Positions 16,748 to 29,866 are shown, counted from the first letter of the stretch. The stretch is DNA of 64,000 nt from RPQJ01 sp963707145 (GCA_963707145.1 CAVPOQ010000004.1:62001-126000), one strand, 5' to 3'. Program-made: numbers and translations. The notes: generated by a model not told the origin, from the letters alone.

Positions 16748-18885
16748 ATGGAAACCCGCAGCCTCCTCCTCACGCTCGCCGTCGCGTCCATCCTCTCGGC
16801 TGCCGGCAGTGCCTCGGCCGAGCCGGTCGCGGCCGACACCAGCGAGTGGACGTGCAGCAAGTGCCCGTTCGACCGCGGCTACCGCTCCGAGGTCGAGCTG
16901 GGCGGCGCCTACGTCGACGAGTCCTCCGCCAAGTTCGGCGACTACACCGGCCTCGACGAGAAGGGTGGCTACCTCATCGCCAACGCCGCGGGCCGCGCGT
17001 CGAAGGAGTCGGGTTACTACCTCGACTACCAGCTGGTGAACCTCGGGCTCTCCTCGCGCGAGGTGGGCATCGAGGGCGGCAAGCAGGGCCGCTATGAGTT
17101 CGCGCTGACCTACGACCGCATCCCGCACACGATCTGGGACACCACCGAGACGCCTTACGCCGGCAACGGCGAGCAACGTCCTCACGCTGCCCCCGGGCTG
17201 GGTCGACGCCGGCAGCACCGCCGGCATGACCGCGCTGCCGGCGAGCCTGCGGAACGTGGACGTCGGCCTAGACCGCGACCGCTATGGCGCGGCCGGCGCC
17301 TTCTGGTTCGCCGAGAACCTGAAGCTCGACGTGGACTACCGCCGCGACGATCGCAGCGGCACGCGCACGAAGTTCGGCTCCTTCGGCAGCACCTCGACCC
17401 AGATGCTGCGTCCGATCGACGACGCCACCGACCGCCTCGACGCCAACCTGCGCTACGAGGGCGGCAACTGGTTCGCGCGGGCCGGCTTCTCCGGCTCCCT
17501 CTACGACACCAAGGCCGCGTCGCTGCGCTGGGACAATCCGTTCACGGCGATGGTGCCCGGCGCCGACGTCGGCCAGATGGCGCTCGAGCCCGACAACCAG
17601 TACTACGAGTTCAACGCCTCGGCCGGCTGGTTCAACCTGCCCTGGAACTCCACCGTGGCGCTCTCGGTCGCCACCGGCGAGGGCAAGCAGGACACGGGCT
17701 TCCTGCCCTACACGATCAATCCCACGATCGCGACCGATCCGCTGCCCTACGGCAACCTCGACGGCAAGGTCTCGGTCAATCGTGCCGACCTCAGCGTCAG
17801 TTCGCGCCCGCTGGAGCGCCTGCGCCTGCGCGGCGCGGTCACCTGGGACGAACGCGACAACGAGACGCGCCAGGCCGTGTACACGTCGCCCATCTATACC
17901 GACCTGTTCCCGATGCAGGACCAGCCCGAGAACCCGGCCTACGACTTCGAGCGCACGCGGCTCTACGGCAGCGCCGACTACGAGGTCTTCGACCAGTTCA
18001 CGCTCGGCGTCGGCGGCGAGTACCGCGACCTCGACCGCAAGGGCACCGAGCAGGAGGTCCGCAACGACACCACCATCGACGGCTGGGGCTCCATCCAGTA
18101 CCGGCCGAGCGGGTACCTGGGCGTCCTGGTCAAGGGCGGCGCGCGCGAGCGCACGCGCGACGACGGCTACAACACCGACGTCGCCGTGCAGAACGGCCAG
18201 AATCCGCTGCTGCGCAAGTACAACATGGCGTATCTCTACCAGAGCTATGCCGAGGGCAACGTGAACGTCGGCGCTCGGCAAGCTGCCGCTCACCCTCGGC
18301 GCGAGCGGGTACTACAGCGACGACAGCTACAACCTCTCGCAGCTCGGAGTCACCTCGGGCATCAGTCGGCGCTACGGCCTCGACCTGACGTGGGCGGTCA
18401 ACGAGCAGGTCTCGGCGTGGGTCAGCGGCGGCGAGGAGAAGGTCGACGCGCGGACCTTCGGCAGCAGTGTGTTCGGCGATCCGGACTGGCGCGCGTTCGT
18501 CGAGGACGATTTCACGACCTTCGGCGGCGGCTTCCGCGCGCAGTTCGCCGACGACATCAGCCTCGAGGTGACCTACACGCACGCCGACGGCGATTCGCGC
18601 ACCTCGATCAAGGGCGTGGACGCGGGCAACTTCCCGACCGTGCGCAGCAATCTCGACAGCTTCAAGGCCGAGTTCGCCTACGGCCTGACCGAGCGGCTCG
18701 ACGCCGCCTTCACGTTCTGGCACGAGCGCTATTCGAGCGACGACTGGGCGATCGCGGGCATCGAGCCCGACACGTTGCCCACCGTGCTGTCGCTCGGTGC
18801 GGACCCGTACGACTACAGCGTCAACTACGTCGGCGTGTCGCTGCGCTACTTCTTCGGCCCGCGCAAGCTCACGCTGCCGGAGTGA
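16748..18885 (+). CDS. mtrB: MtrB/PioB-type outer-membrane beta-barrel (two frameshifts)
   Basis: The porin-like sheath of the electron conduit, about 711 residues reconstructed. Signal peptide 1-23, then the N-terminal CxxC (TCSKCPFDRGY), a signature of MtrB proteins. The remainder shows alternating amphipathic strands and ends YVGVSLRYFFGPRKLTLPE, an aromatic-rich last strand. Frame changes near 17173 and 18278 each need one added base (GESNVLTLPPGW and VGALGKLPLTLG read across). It follows mtrA by 43 bases, the usual MtrA-MtrB pairing. Its last 40 bases overlap the 3' end of the converging minus-strand gene. Confidence 0.85.
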
Positions 18886-20360
18886 TCCCCGGCCGACGCG
18901 CGCCGCTCGATGGCGCGCGTCATGCCGCGGAACAGGAACAGGTGCGCCGGCACCAGCGCGTACCAGTAGATCAGTCCCGGCACGCCGGCCGGGTGCCAGT
19001 ACGCCGTGGCGCTCACGCTCGAGCCTGAGCCGCCGGCGAGCGGCCGCACGACGAACTCGAGCACGCCGGCCCCGGGGGCCTTCATCTCCATCAGCAGCGT
19101 GAGCCGCCGCGCGGGCTCGAGCGCGATCACGCGCCAGGAATCCACCACGTCGCCGACGCGCAGCTCGCTCGGGTGCCGTCGCTGGCGGCGGAAGCTCGGG
19201 CCGCCCGCCAGCCAGTCGAGCGCGCGGCGGATCCACCACAGGCTGTCGGCGTAGAACCAGCCCTCGTCGCCGTCGATGCGGCAGACCACATCGAACACGG
19301 CCTCGCACGAGGCCGGTCCCGTCGCGGTGGCGCCCGCGCGCTTGGCATAGAAGCCGTACTCGGGCCGGAAGTTGCGGCAGGCGATCGCGCCCTCGACCCA
19401 GCGGGCCGTGACCGCGTGGGTGCGATCCGCCTCGATCGCGGTCCGCACGGCTTCCTCGAGGCCCATCAGGTGGCGCGGCACCAGGGTCCGCAGTGCCGTG
19501 TCGTCGGCGATGAAGTCGTGCTCCAGGCCCTCCACGAGCGCCCTGGCCACGTTGGTCGGCACCGAGGTGACGAGCCGCAGCCAGTACGAGGAAAGTCGCG
19601 GCGTCAGCACCGGCACCGCGACGATCAGTGGCTGGCGGCCCGCGAGGCGGCCGTAGCAGCGCATGATCTGCTCGTAGGTGACCGCCTCGGGACCACCGGC
19701 GTCGTAGATGCGACCTGCGGCCTCGGGCCGGTCGGCTACCGCGATGAGATAGGCGAGCAGGTCGGGCAGGGCGATCGGCGTCGAGCGCGAGCGTACCCAC
19801 GCCGGGGTCACCATGGCGGGCAGGTGGTTCACGAGGTCGCGGATCACCTCGTAGGCCGCCGAGCCCGGCCCGATGATCATCCCGGCGCGGACCTCGGTGA
19901 CCGGCACGGTGCCCCGGCGCAGCACCTCGCCCGTCTCGGCGCGCGACTTGAGGTGCCGCGAGCGCGGGTTGGGCGGGATCAGCCCGCCGAGGTAGACGAT
20001 GCGGCGCACGCCGGCGGCCGCGGCGGCGGCGGCGAAGCTCGCAGCGGCCTCGCGGTCGATGACGTCGAAGTCGCGACCGGCCGCCATCGAATGCACGAGG
20101 TAGTAGGCCACATCGACGCCCGCGAGCACCGCGGGCAGCGAGGCCGGATCGAGCGCGTCGGCCGCCCGCAGCTCGGCGCCCTCCCAGCCGCGGCCCTCCA
20201 GCACCTCGACGTTGCGCGCCGTGGCGCGCACGCGCTTCCCCGCGCGCAGCAACTCCGCAACGAGGTTGCCGCCGATGTAGCCGCTCGCGCCGAACACGAG
20301 CGCGAGCGGACGCGGGACGTCCGGCCGGTCCGGCGGGGCAGGGGCATCGTGCTGGGTCAT
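18846..20360 (-). CDS. NAD(P)-binding Rossmann protein with DUF2867-like C-terminal domain
   Basis: A 504-residue atypical short-chain dehydrogenase/NmrA-like protein. The N-terminal Rossmann fold has the nucleotide motif GASGYIGG at residues 24-31; a C-terminal part from about 335 (SLWWIRRALDWLAGG) to the end resembles DUF2867. Some family members are annotated as quinone-binding or ubiquinone-related, but the substrate is unknown here. GAGGAT ribosome site before the ATG. It follows the V-type ATPase genes by 50 bases on the same strand. A TTGACC element in that gap could be a weak promoter of its own. Confidence 0.8.
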   Translation of the reverse strand: MTQHDAPAPPDRPDVPRPLALVFGASGYIGGNLVAELLRAGKRVRATARNVEVLEGRGWEGAELRAADALDPASLPAVLAGVDVAYYLVHSMAAGRDFDVIDREAAASFAAAAAAAGVRRIVYLGGLIPPNPRSRHLKSRAETGEVLRRGTVPVTEVRAGMIIGPGSAAYEVIRDLVNHLPAMVTPAWVRSRSTPIALPDLLAYLIAVADRPEAAGRIYDAGGPEAVTYEQIMRCYGRLAGRQPLIVAVPVLTPRLSSYWLRLVTSVPTNVARALVEGLEHDFIADDTALRTLVPRHLMGLEEAVRTAIEADRTHAVTARWVEGAIACRNFRPEYGFYAKRAGATATGPASCEAVFDVVCRIDGDEGWFYADSLWWIRRALDWLAGGPSFRRQRRHPSELRVGDVVDSWRVIALEPARRLTLLMEMKAPGAGVLEFVVRPLAGGSGSSVSATAYWHPAGVPGLIYWYALVPAHLFLFRGMTRAIERRASAGDHSGSVSLRGPKK

Positions 20361-20410
20361 CCGGGATCCTCGCGAGGAGCGGCGAGGCTAGTCACCCGGA
20401 CTCGCGCGGG

Positions 20411-21020
20411 TCAAGCCGCCGCGTTCCTGACGCGCACGGCCTCCTCCTGGTCGAGGGCGTCGAGCTGTTCCTCGATGAAGCGCAGCGTCGTGTCGATCTC
20501 CGGCAGCACGACGTTCTCGAGGGCGCGGGCCCGTCGCTCGGTGCGCACATACTCGCGCATCAGCCGGCGCAGGCTGGTGTCGCAGGCCGCGAGCCCGGCG
20601 TGGTGCGACACCAGGCGGCGGTAGGCAAGCGCGCAGGCCCGCGCCTCGGGCGTCGTCGGAACTGCGGCGTGGGCCGCTGGTGCAGTGCCGTCATCGAGCT
20701 GCGCCTCGACCAGCCGCAGCCCGAGGAACGACACCTCGTGCACGCCGAGCAGCGCGGACCCGAGATCGAGCTTGGGCTCGACCGTGAGCGAGTCGAGGCC
20801 GTGCATCGCGACCGCGGCCTCGAGCGCGGCGAGCGCGGCGGCCTCGAGCCGGGCGATCTCGGCCTGCAGCGTGCCGTGGCGCCTGAGCTGCCGCATGATT
20901 TCGGTGGCGAGCAGCACCCGCTTCTCGTCGAGCAGCTCGTAGCCTTCCTGCACCAGGCGCCGCTCGTCCTTGAGTTCCAGGAACGCGACGCGCGTCGCGA
21001 GGACTTCGCCGCCGGCCGCC

Positions 21021-21028
<8 letters not shown>
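20411..21028 (-). CDS. V/A-type ATPase subunit D (central rotor stalk)
   Basis: A 205-residue subunit D, the coiled-coil rotor shaft. Two long helices are evident: N-terminal (about 10-75, LELKDERRLVQEGYELLDEK) and C-terminal (about 140-195, RRLMREYVRTERRARALENV, with ALENVVLPE typical of the family). Last gene of the ATPase operon; it overlaps atpB by 8 bases. Confidence 0.92.
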
Positions 21029-24144
<3,116 letters not shown>

Positions 24145-24148
<4 letters not shown>

Positions 24149-24792
24149 GCGAGCGTCCTCCGCTGGTCCTCGAGCAGCGCACCGAGCTCCGCGAGCAGCT
24201 CGGCCTCGATGCGCTCGCGCGAGGCGAGCAGGCCGGGCACGGTCGCGTCCACGCAGGCGAGCCCGCGGCGGACGCGCAGGCCGGGGCCCAGGCCTGCGAT
24301 GCGATCGAGGCGCGTCGCCGCGCCGGACTCCTGCAGCGCCTGCGTCGCGCACTCGGCGACCTCCGAGGGCGCGGCGGCGTCGAACTCGACGGTGAACGGT
24401 CCGTCGCCGAGCACCGTCCGGCGCGCCAGCGCGCAGGCGGATTCGCACCACTCGCGCCGCGCGGGCGGATCGCGCCAGGCGTCGGCCAGCGCGGCGGGCA
24501 GCGCCTGCCACGCCGAGTCCATCAGGCCGCGCAGCAGCGACTGCTCGCGCTGGCGCGCCGTCGTCTCGAGTGCCGCGCGCCGGTCGGCGAGCGCGCGCTC
24601 CACGGACTGCCGCGCTTCCCCGGCAGCCTGCCGCGTGCGCTCGCGGGCCTCCTCGCGGGCCCGCGCCACGATGCCGCGCGACTGCTCGTCCGCCGCGTCG
24701 CGCGCGCGGCGCGTGAGCATCTCCTGCTCGCGGGCCACGCGGCGCAGCAGCGCCTCCATCTGGACCTGCACGATGCCGCCGCTGGCGCTCAT
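24145..24792 (-). CDS. V/A-type ATPase subunit E (peripheral stalk)
   Basis: A 215-residue stator subunit. The N-terminal about 100 residues are a charged coiled coil (Arg/Glu/Ala-rich, REQEMLTRRARDAADEQSRG), and the C-terminal globular part includes RVRRGLACVDATVPGLLASR, matching the 'GG-vDaTf-rL' end pattern of family members. It overlaps subunit F by 4 bases. Confidence 0.88.
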
Positions 24793-25088
24793 GGCTCGAT
24801 CCCCAGCGCGAGGCGTACCTCGCGCGCGACGTCCGGCGGCGCGTGGCGGCCGTGCGCGTCGGGCACGATCGCGACCAGCGGCTCTGCGGCGAGCAGCGCC
24901 GCGTCGAGTTCCTCGCGCGGCAGCGCCGCGACCAGGCCGGCCGACAGCAGGATCAGGTCGGCGTCCGCCTCGCGCGCCCGCCGGAACACCTCGGGCGTGT
25001 CCTCGTCGGTGGGCACCCGTACTTCGGCACCGGCCAGCCGGTAGCCCGCCGCGGTCGCCTCGTCGCCGATGTACCAGATGCGCGCCAC
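24789..25088 (-). CDS. V/A-type ATPase subunit F
   Basis: A 99-residue subunit F that caps the rotor shaft. It opens MARIWYIGDEATAAGYRLAG, the characteristic 'iGD..t..GfrLaG' motif, followed by a CheY-like alternation of strands and helices (DADLILLSAGLVAALP, PLVAIVPD). Confidence 0.9.
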   Translation of the reverse strand: MARIWYIGDEATAAGYRLAGAEVRVPTDEDTPEVFRRAREADADLILLSAGLVAALPREELDAALLAAEPLVAIVPDAHGRHAPPDVAREVRLALGIEP

Positions 25089-25089
25089 G

Positions 25090-25440
25090 TCAGCCGAGCC
25101 GGTTGAGGATCAGGATCGAGACGATCAGGCCGTAGATCGCGATGCCCTCGGCGAGGCCGACCATCACCAGCACGCGGCCGAAGAGCTCGGGCTTCTCCGC
25201 GAGCGCCCCGAGCGCCGCGGTGCCCACCTGCGCCACGGCGTATCCGGCGCCGAGCGCGGCGAGCCCGGCCGCGGCCGCCGCCGAGGCGAAGCCCCAGCGC
25301 AGCACGCCCGGGTCCACCGGCACGGCCGTCGCCTCGGCGGCGAATGCGGGTCCCGCGGCGAGCAACGCCACCGTGGCCAGTACCGCGGTGGCGAGAGTGA
25401 GGACGGCGATCGCGATCATCCAGCGGGTCGGGGATTTCAT
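25090..25440 (-). CDS. V/A-type ATPase membrane rotor subunit K (c ring)
   Basis: A 116-residue proteolipid. An N-terminal hydrophobic leader-like helix (10-35, ending AFAAEA) precedes one helical hairpin: helix 1 (about 50-80, AALGAGYAVAQVGTAALGAL), loop AEKPE, helix 2 (about 88-115) with the ion-binding Glu in LAEGIAIYGL. Only one carboxylate hairpin is present, so it is not the duplicated 4-helix form. Ion type (H+ or Na+) is not clear. Its start shares one base with the subunit I stop (TGATG). Confidence 0.9.
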   Translation of the reverse strand: MKSPTRWMIAIAVLTLATAVLATVALLAAGPAFAAEATAVPVDPGVLRWGFASAAAAAGLAALGAGYAVAQVGTAALGALAEKPELFGRVLVMVGLAEGIAIYGLIVSILILNRLG

Positions 25441-27269
25441 CAGTTGCTCCGGGGAAGGGGTTCGGAAGCGGGCGGCGGCGTGAGCGGCTCGAACGGCCGG
25501 CCCCGCGCCGTCAGGAAGCGGATGAAGAACTCGAAGAGGATCAGGCGCGTGGTCTGGATGCCGACCACCAGCCCCTCGAGTGCGATGATCGCGGCGTTGC
25601 CGATCAGCAGCACCGGCCAGTAGGCGGGCCCCGCCGCCTCGGCAATGCCGACGACCGCGGTCGACAGCCCGGCGTGCGCCAGCGCGAACGCGCCCACGCG
25701 CACAAAGGAGACGGTGTTGACGCCGAGCTGCAGCATGCGCTCGAGCGCTTCGCCCGCCGCGTGGCCGAGCGCGCCGAGGCGATCGTGGTCGGCCAGCAGC
25801 GCGCTGCCGGCGAGCGTCCAGGCGAGCCCTGCCGGCACCGCCCACAGCGCACGCCCGTCGAGCACCGTGCCGACCAGCCCGAGGTAGGCGACCAGGATGC
25901 CCGCGTCGGTCGCGAGCCAGCGGCCGGACTCGCTGCGCCAGTGGAATTGCAGCGCGTTCAGCAGCAGCCCGACGACGATCAGCAGCACGCCGAAGCCGAG
26001 CGCGGTGCCGAGCACGGTGAGCGGCTCCGCGAGCGGGTGCAGCCACAGCGGTGCGATCACATCCTCGCGCGCGAATACGCTGCCAAAGGCGAATCCGAAC
26101 ACGATCGCCATCAGGCCACCCGGCACGAGCAGTCGCAGCGCCGGCAGGCGGTTGCGCAGCACGAAGCCCGCGACCGCCACGACGAGCCCCTGGACGACGT
26201 CGCCGAACATGTAGCCGAACATCACGGGTGCGACCAGCGCGAGCACGATGCTCGGGTCGGCCTCGCGCGTGCCGGGGACGCCCATCAGCCGCCCGAACAC
26301 CTCGAAGGGCTGTGCCCACGCGGGGTTGCGCAGCACCGAGGGCGGCACCGCGTCCTCGGGCGCCGGCGTGAACCGCAGCAGGTAGTGCAGGCCGCGCGCG
26401 TCGAGCACGGCCTTGAGGCGTGCGTCGTCCGCGTCCGAGCACCAGCCCGTGACCCACGCGAAGTGCTCCGTCACCGGCAGCTCCGGCACGTGCGCAACCA
26501 GCCACGCGGCGAGTGCGAGTTCGCCGAGCGCCGACGGGAGCCCGTGCTCGCGCCCGTGGGCCTCGAGCTCGGCGCGCGCCGACTGCTCGCGGGCGGCGAT
26601 CGCGATGCGGTGTGCCTCGAGGTAGCCCGCGATGGCCGCAGGATCCTCCGGCAGGTCGTCCGGCAGCGCGATGCTGCGCGCCTTGCGCGCCGCCAGCGCC
26701 TGGTCGAGTGCCGCCACGTCCTCCGTTGGCCCGACCGCGAGCAGGAAGGACCGCTCGCCGACCTGGAACCGCTGCAGCAGCACGTTGGCGGGCAGCACCT
26801 GCGGCCCGTCATCGGCCAGCAGGTAGGCGCGCCCGGCGAGCACGGGTCCCGCGGCCGCGACGCGGTCGAGGCGGGCGAGGGCGTCGCCGGCGTGCTGCGT
26901 GAGCTCGCCGAGCAGCTGCGTGTCCTCGGCGGACTGGGTGAGCCCCTCGAGCTCGGCGATCAGCGGGTCGGCGGCGACGGCCCAGGCGCGCACCGCGTCG
27001 AGCGCCTGCCGGGGCGCCTCGAGCAGCGCGTGCTGCGGACCCGGACGGCAGGCCTCGGCGCGCGGCCAGAAGTGGCCGTAACGGCGCGCCAGCGTCTCGT
27101 AGTCCGCGAGCGTCGTGCGCAGGTCCGGGAGTGCGAGGCGCTGCTCCGACTGGCTGTAGGCCTGCAGCTGCACCGCGCCGGTCGCGGCGAGGCAGTCGAG
27201 CGTCGCGCCGAGTTCCTCGCGCGAGGTCAGCAGCTCGAACCAGCTCGCCGAGGCGGGACGCAGCGTCAC
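25440..27269 (-). CDS. V/A-type ATPase subunit I (a-type stator)
   Basis: A 609-residue membrane stator holding the ion half-channels. The N-terminal cytoplasmic half (about 1-350) is alpha/beta and coiled coil; the C-terminal half has several membrane helices beginning near PVMFGYMFGDVVQGLVV, the family signature (P-x-x-F-G-x-M-F-G-D). The late segment FVRVGAFALAHAGLS holds the conserved channel Arg. GTG start, overlapping the subunit C stop by 4 bases. Confidence 0.92.
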   Translation of the reverse strand: MTLRPASASWFELLTSREELGATLDCLAATGAVQLQAYSQSEQRLALPDLRTTLADYETLARRYGHFWPRAEACRPGPQHALLEAPRQALDAVRAWAVAADPLIAELEGLTQSAEDTQLLGELTQHAGDALARLDRVAAAGPVLAGRAYLLADDGPQVLPANVLLQRFQVGERSFLLAVGPTEDVAALDQALAARKARSIALPDDLPEDPAAIAGYLEAHRIAIAAREQSARAELEAHGREHGLPSALGELALAAWLVAHVPELPVTEHFAWVTGWCSDADDARLKAVLDARGLHYLLRFTPAPEDAVPPSVLRNPAWAQPFEVFGRLMGVPGTREADPSIVLALVAPVMFGYMFGDVVQGLVVAVAGFVLRNRLPALRLLVPGGLMAIVFGFAFGSVFAREDVIAPLWLHPLAEPLTVLGTALGFGVLLIVVGLLLNALQFHWRSESGRWLATDAGILVAYLGLVGTVLDGRALWAVPAGLAWTLAGSALLADHDRLGALGHAAGEALERMLQLGVNTVSFVRVGAFALAHAGLSTAVVGIAEAAGPAYWPVLLIGNAAIIALEGLVVGIQTTRLILFEFFIRFLTARGRPFEPLTPPPASEPLPRSN

Positions 27270-28039
27270 GGCGGCGCCACCGGCGCGTCGCGCAGCGAGC
27301 GAACGGCCAGCGCGCCGCGCAGTCGCTGCACGTCGAGCATCATCAGCCCGACGTAGGACGCGGTCGCCGCGGGCGACAGCGGGTGGCGCCGGAAGATGAG
27401 TGCGAGCCGCCGCTCGAGCGCGCGCAACAGCTCGCCGGAGGACGCCTCGGGCGGTGCTTCCGCCAGGCTCCGTCGGGTGTGACGGATCGCCGCGAGTACC
27501 TGTCCGAGCGGCGCCCGCGCGGCGGCGGCGTGCGGCCACAGCCCCTGCCAGTGGCGGGCCCACGCGCCGGCCACGTCCGGCGGCGCGGCGAAGCCCGCGG
27601 CGAGCGGCTCGAGGTCCGTGCCGCGCAACGCCGCCGCGCGCTCGCGCGGCTCGCGGGCGACGACCGGCCCGAGCACCGGGTCGGCGCGCATCCACGCCGG
27701 AGCGCGGCCGCCGCGCGCGAGCTTCTGCAGGGCGGGCAGGTAGGCGATCCAGCGCATCCAGTGCGCAGCCTCGCGCCAGCGCGCCGGCTGCCACGCGGCG
27801 ATCTCGTCCACGGCGCGCAGCCATTCCTCGCGCAGTCGCCGCTCGATCTCGTGCACGCCCGGGCGCGCGGGAAGGCGGTCGGTCCAGCGACCGAGCGGCC
27901 CTCCACGCAGCAGCTGCAGAACGGCACCGAGGTCCCGGGTGGCCTCGAGCTGCTGCCAGTCGGCGGCGCCCACGCGCGCGCCGAAGCGCGCCTGCAGTCG
28001 GACCTGGGCGTACGCAAACGAGAGGTCAGCGCGGCTCAT
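27266..28039 (-). CDS. V/A-type ATPase subunit C-like protein
   Basis: A 257-residue, Arg/Ala-rich all-helical protein at the position of subunit C (the socket joining rotor shaft and c ring). The N terminus RADLSFAYAQVRLQARFGAR resembles the 'Y.yvnaRvra' opening of C/d subunits, and the C-terminal LMMLDVQRLRGALAVRSL recalls their end. Divergent, so the call leans on gene order. It overlaps the stalk gene upstream by 14 bases. Confidence 0.72.
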   Translation of the reverse strand: MSRADLSFAYAQVRLQARFGARVGAADWQQLEATRDLGAVLQLLRGGPLGRWTDRLPARPGVHEIERRLREEWLRAVDEIAAWQPARWREAAHWMRWIAYLPALQKLARGGRAPAWMRADPVLGPVVAREPRERAAALRGTDLEPLAAGFAAPPDVAGAWARHWQGLWPHAAAARAPLGQVLAAIRHTRRSLAEAPPEASSGELLRALERRLALIFRRHPLSPAATASYVGLMMLDVQRLRGALAVRSLRDAPVAPP

Positions 28040-28364
28040 GGTCCGCCGCGGTGAGTCGGCTCGCGAGACGGCGGACCGCCTGCCGGGTCAGATCGCGGAG
28101 CGTCGCGAGATCCGTCCCGGGTGCCGGCGCGCCGTGCTCGAGTCGCGCCAGCGAGCGCTCGAGACGCTGCTGTGCGGCCGTGTGCAGCCGTGCGGCACGC
28201 TGCCGCGCGCGCTCGAGGAGGCGGCGACGTTCGGCCCGGGCGGCCTCGATCAGCGACTCAGCCTCGCGCTGCGCGGCCTCGATGGCACCGCTGGCCTCGC
28301 GCTCGGTCGCGAGGACCCGGTTGATCGCCTGCGCGATCTCCGTGTCGGCTGCGCGTCGTTCCAT
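28026..28364 (-). CDS. V/A-type ATPase peripheral stalk subunit G/H
   Basis: A 112-residue, almost entirely helical, charged protein (repeated Ala/Glu/Arg, AAQREAESLIEAARAERRRL) of the type that pairs with subunit E in the peripheral stalk. First gene of the operon G/H-C-I-K-F-E-A-B-D. GGGGAT before the ATG could serve as ribosome site; no strong promoter is seen in 28365-28483. Confidence 0.78.
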   Translation of the reverse strand: MERRAADTEIAQAINRVLATEREASGAIEAAQREAESLIEAARAERRRLLERARQRAARLHTAAQQRLERSLARLEHGAPAPGTDLATLRDLTRQAVRRLASRLTAADHEPR

Positions 28365-28483
28365 GCGAATCCCCGCATTCCCATCGCACCATACGGGCCG
28401 GGGAGCGGGGGAGAATTCGCAGAATCCCGTACCGGTTCGGCATCGCTCGCGGCGCGGACGGCCGCGTCACGTGCCGCGATGCT

Positions 28484-28756
28484 TCAGCCGCCGTGGCACT
28501 CCATCCGCAGGCCGGTGCCGCCGCGCGAGATGTGCGCGACGACGGCGGTGCGGCGGTGGATCTTCGTCACTGTGCCAAGGCTGATCGCGAAGGCGAGATC
28601 GACCGTCTGGCCGCAGCGCAGGCCGAGGTCGCCGGTCTCCACGAACACGCCGCTCGCGCTCAGGTTGCTCGCGCGGCACAGCCGGCGATGCTTGCCCGGC
28701 AGCAGTATGTAGACCGTGGTGCGGGCGCGATGTCGAGTGGTGAGTCTTCTTTCCAC
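28484..28756 (-). CDS. PilZ domain protein
   Basis: A 90-residue stand-alone PilZ domain that probably binds cyclic di-GMP. Both binding motifs are visible: the Arg-rich RHRAR at residues 8-12 and NLSASG (the N/DxSxxG motif) at about 31-36. GTG start. It is transcribed away from murI with about 190 bases between them. The target is unknown; such single-domain proteins often regulate motility or envelope functions. Confidence 0.85.
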   Translation of the reverse strand: MERRLTTRHRARTTVYILLPGKHRRLCRASNLSASGVFVETGDLGLRCGQTVDLAFAISLGTVTKIHRRTAVVAHISRGGTGLRMECHGG

Positions 28757-28947
28757 GGGACGAGTTCTCGTTGTCGTTCTTTTACTCGCGGGAGGCGTGT
28801 CGATTATGCACGCCGCCCGCGCGCATGGAACAGGGGCGCGCGAGAAAGGGCTGCGTTATGTCGAGCCGATGGCGTGCGCTGCGCGCAGACGCGGCTGCCG
28901 GCGCCGTGCGCTATCCTCCGCGGCCGTCACTGCCGCGGGGTGTCAAC

Positions 28948-29823
28948 GTGTCGAAGTTCGAGCCGAGTCCCGCGCTGCCGAGCGCCCCCGTCGGCGTGTT
29001 CGACTCTGGCGTCGGCGGCCTCACGGTGCTGCGTGCGCTCGCCCACGCGCTGCCTGGCGAGGATTTCGTCTACCTGGGCGACACCGCGCGCCTGCCCTAC
29101 GGCACGAAGAGCCCCGAGTCCATCCGCCGCTACGCGCTGCAGGCCGCCGGGCTGCTCAAGTCGCGTGGCGTGAAGTGCCTGGTGGTGGCGTGCAATACCG
29201 CCTCGGCGGTTGCGCTCGAGGCGCTCGCGACGGAGTTCGCGCCGGTACCGGTGCTCGGCGTGCTCGAGCCGGGGGCCGCCGCCGCCTGCCTGGCCACCCG
29301 CACCGGACGCATCGCCGTGATCGCGACCGAGAGCACGGTGCGCGGCGGCGCCTACCAGCGTGCCATTGCGCGCCGCCTGCCCGGGGCCGTTGTGACCGCG
29401 CGGGCCTGCCCCCTGTTCGTGGCGCTCGCGGAGGAGGGCTGGACGGACGGTCCGATCGTCGAGGCGGTGGCGCACCGCTATCTCGACGAGCTGTTCGCCG
29501 AGCCGGCCGCCAGGGCGGCGCCCGACACCCTGGTGCTCGGTTGCACGCACTTCCCGGTCGTGGCGCCTGCGCTCGCCCGGGTGCTCGGGCCCGGGGTCAC
29601 GATCGTGGACTCCGCCGCCACGACGGCCGCGGCGCTGGCTGAAACCCTTGGCGCCCGGGACCTCGCCCGGCCCGCGGGCCCAGGGGGCGGGTCGATCGCG
29701 CTGCTGGCCACGGACGGCGCCGAGCGCTTCGCGCGCGTCGGCGCCACTTTCCTCGGCCGGCCGCTCGACGCGGCCCGGGTCGAGATCGTCGACCTCGCTG
29801 GCTACGCTCCCAGCAGACATTGA
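28948..29823 (+). CDS. murI: Glutamate racemase
   Basis: A 291-residue MurI that converts L- to D-glutamate for peptidoglycan. The two catalytic cysteines are seen in VVACNTASA (Cys82) and VLGCTHFP (Cys199), with the substrate motif FDSGVGGLTVL at the N terminus and YLGDTARLPYGTKS. The frame is open far upstream, but GTG 28948 gives the standard N terminus and follows a GGGGTG site. The stop overlaps a promoter for the tRNA-tuf operon. Confidence 0.93.
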   Translation: MSKFEPSPALPSAPVGVFDSGVGGLTVLRALAHALPGEDFVYLGDTARLPYGTKSPESIRRYALQAAGLLKSRGVKCLVVACNTASAVALEALATEFAPVPVLGVLEPGAAAACLATRTGRIAVIATESTVRGGAYQRAIARRLPGAVVTARACPLFVALAEEGWTDGPIVEAVAHRYLDELFAEPAARAAPDTLVLGCTHFPVVAPALARVLGPGVTIVDSAATTAAALAETLGARDLARPAGPGGGSIALLATDGAERFARVGATFLGRPLDAARVEIVDLAGYAPSRH

Positions 29824-29848
29824 CACGAGGCGGCCGCCCCACGAGAAT
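29820..29848 (+). promoter_or_regulatory. Promoter of the tRNA-tuf operon
   Basis: Perfect -35 TTGACA (29820-29825), 17-base spacer, -10 GAGAAT (29843-29848). It ends 18 bases before tRNA-Tyr, is GC-rich between boxes, and overlaps the murI stop codon. Confidence 0.75.
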
Positions 29849-29866
29849 ACGCGGCTCTCTGTCCGC

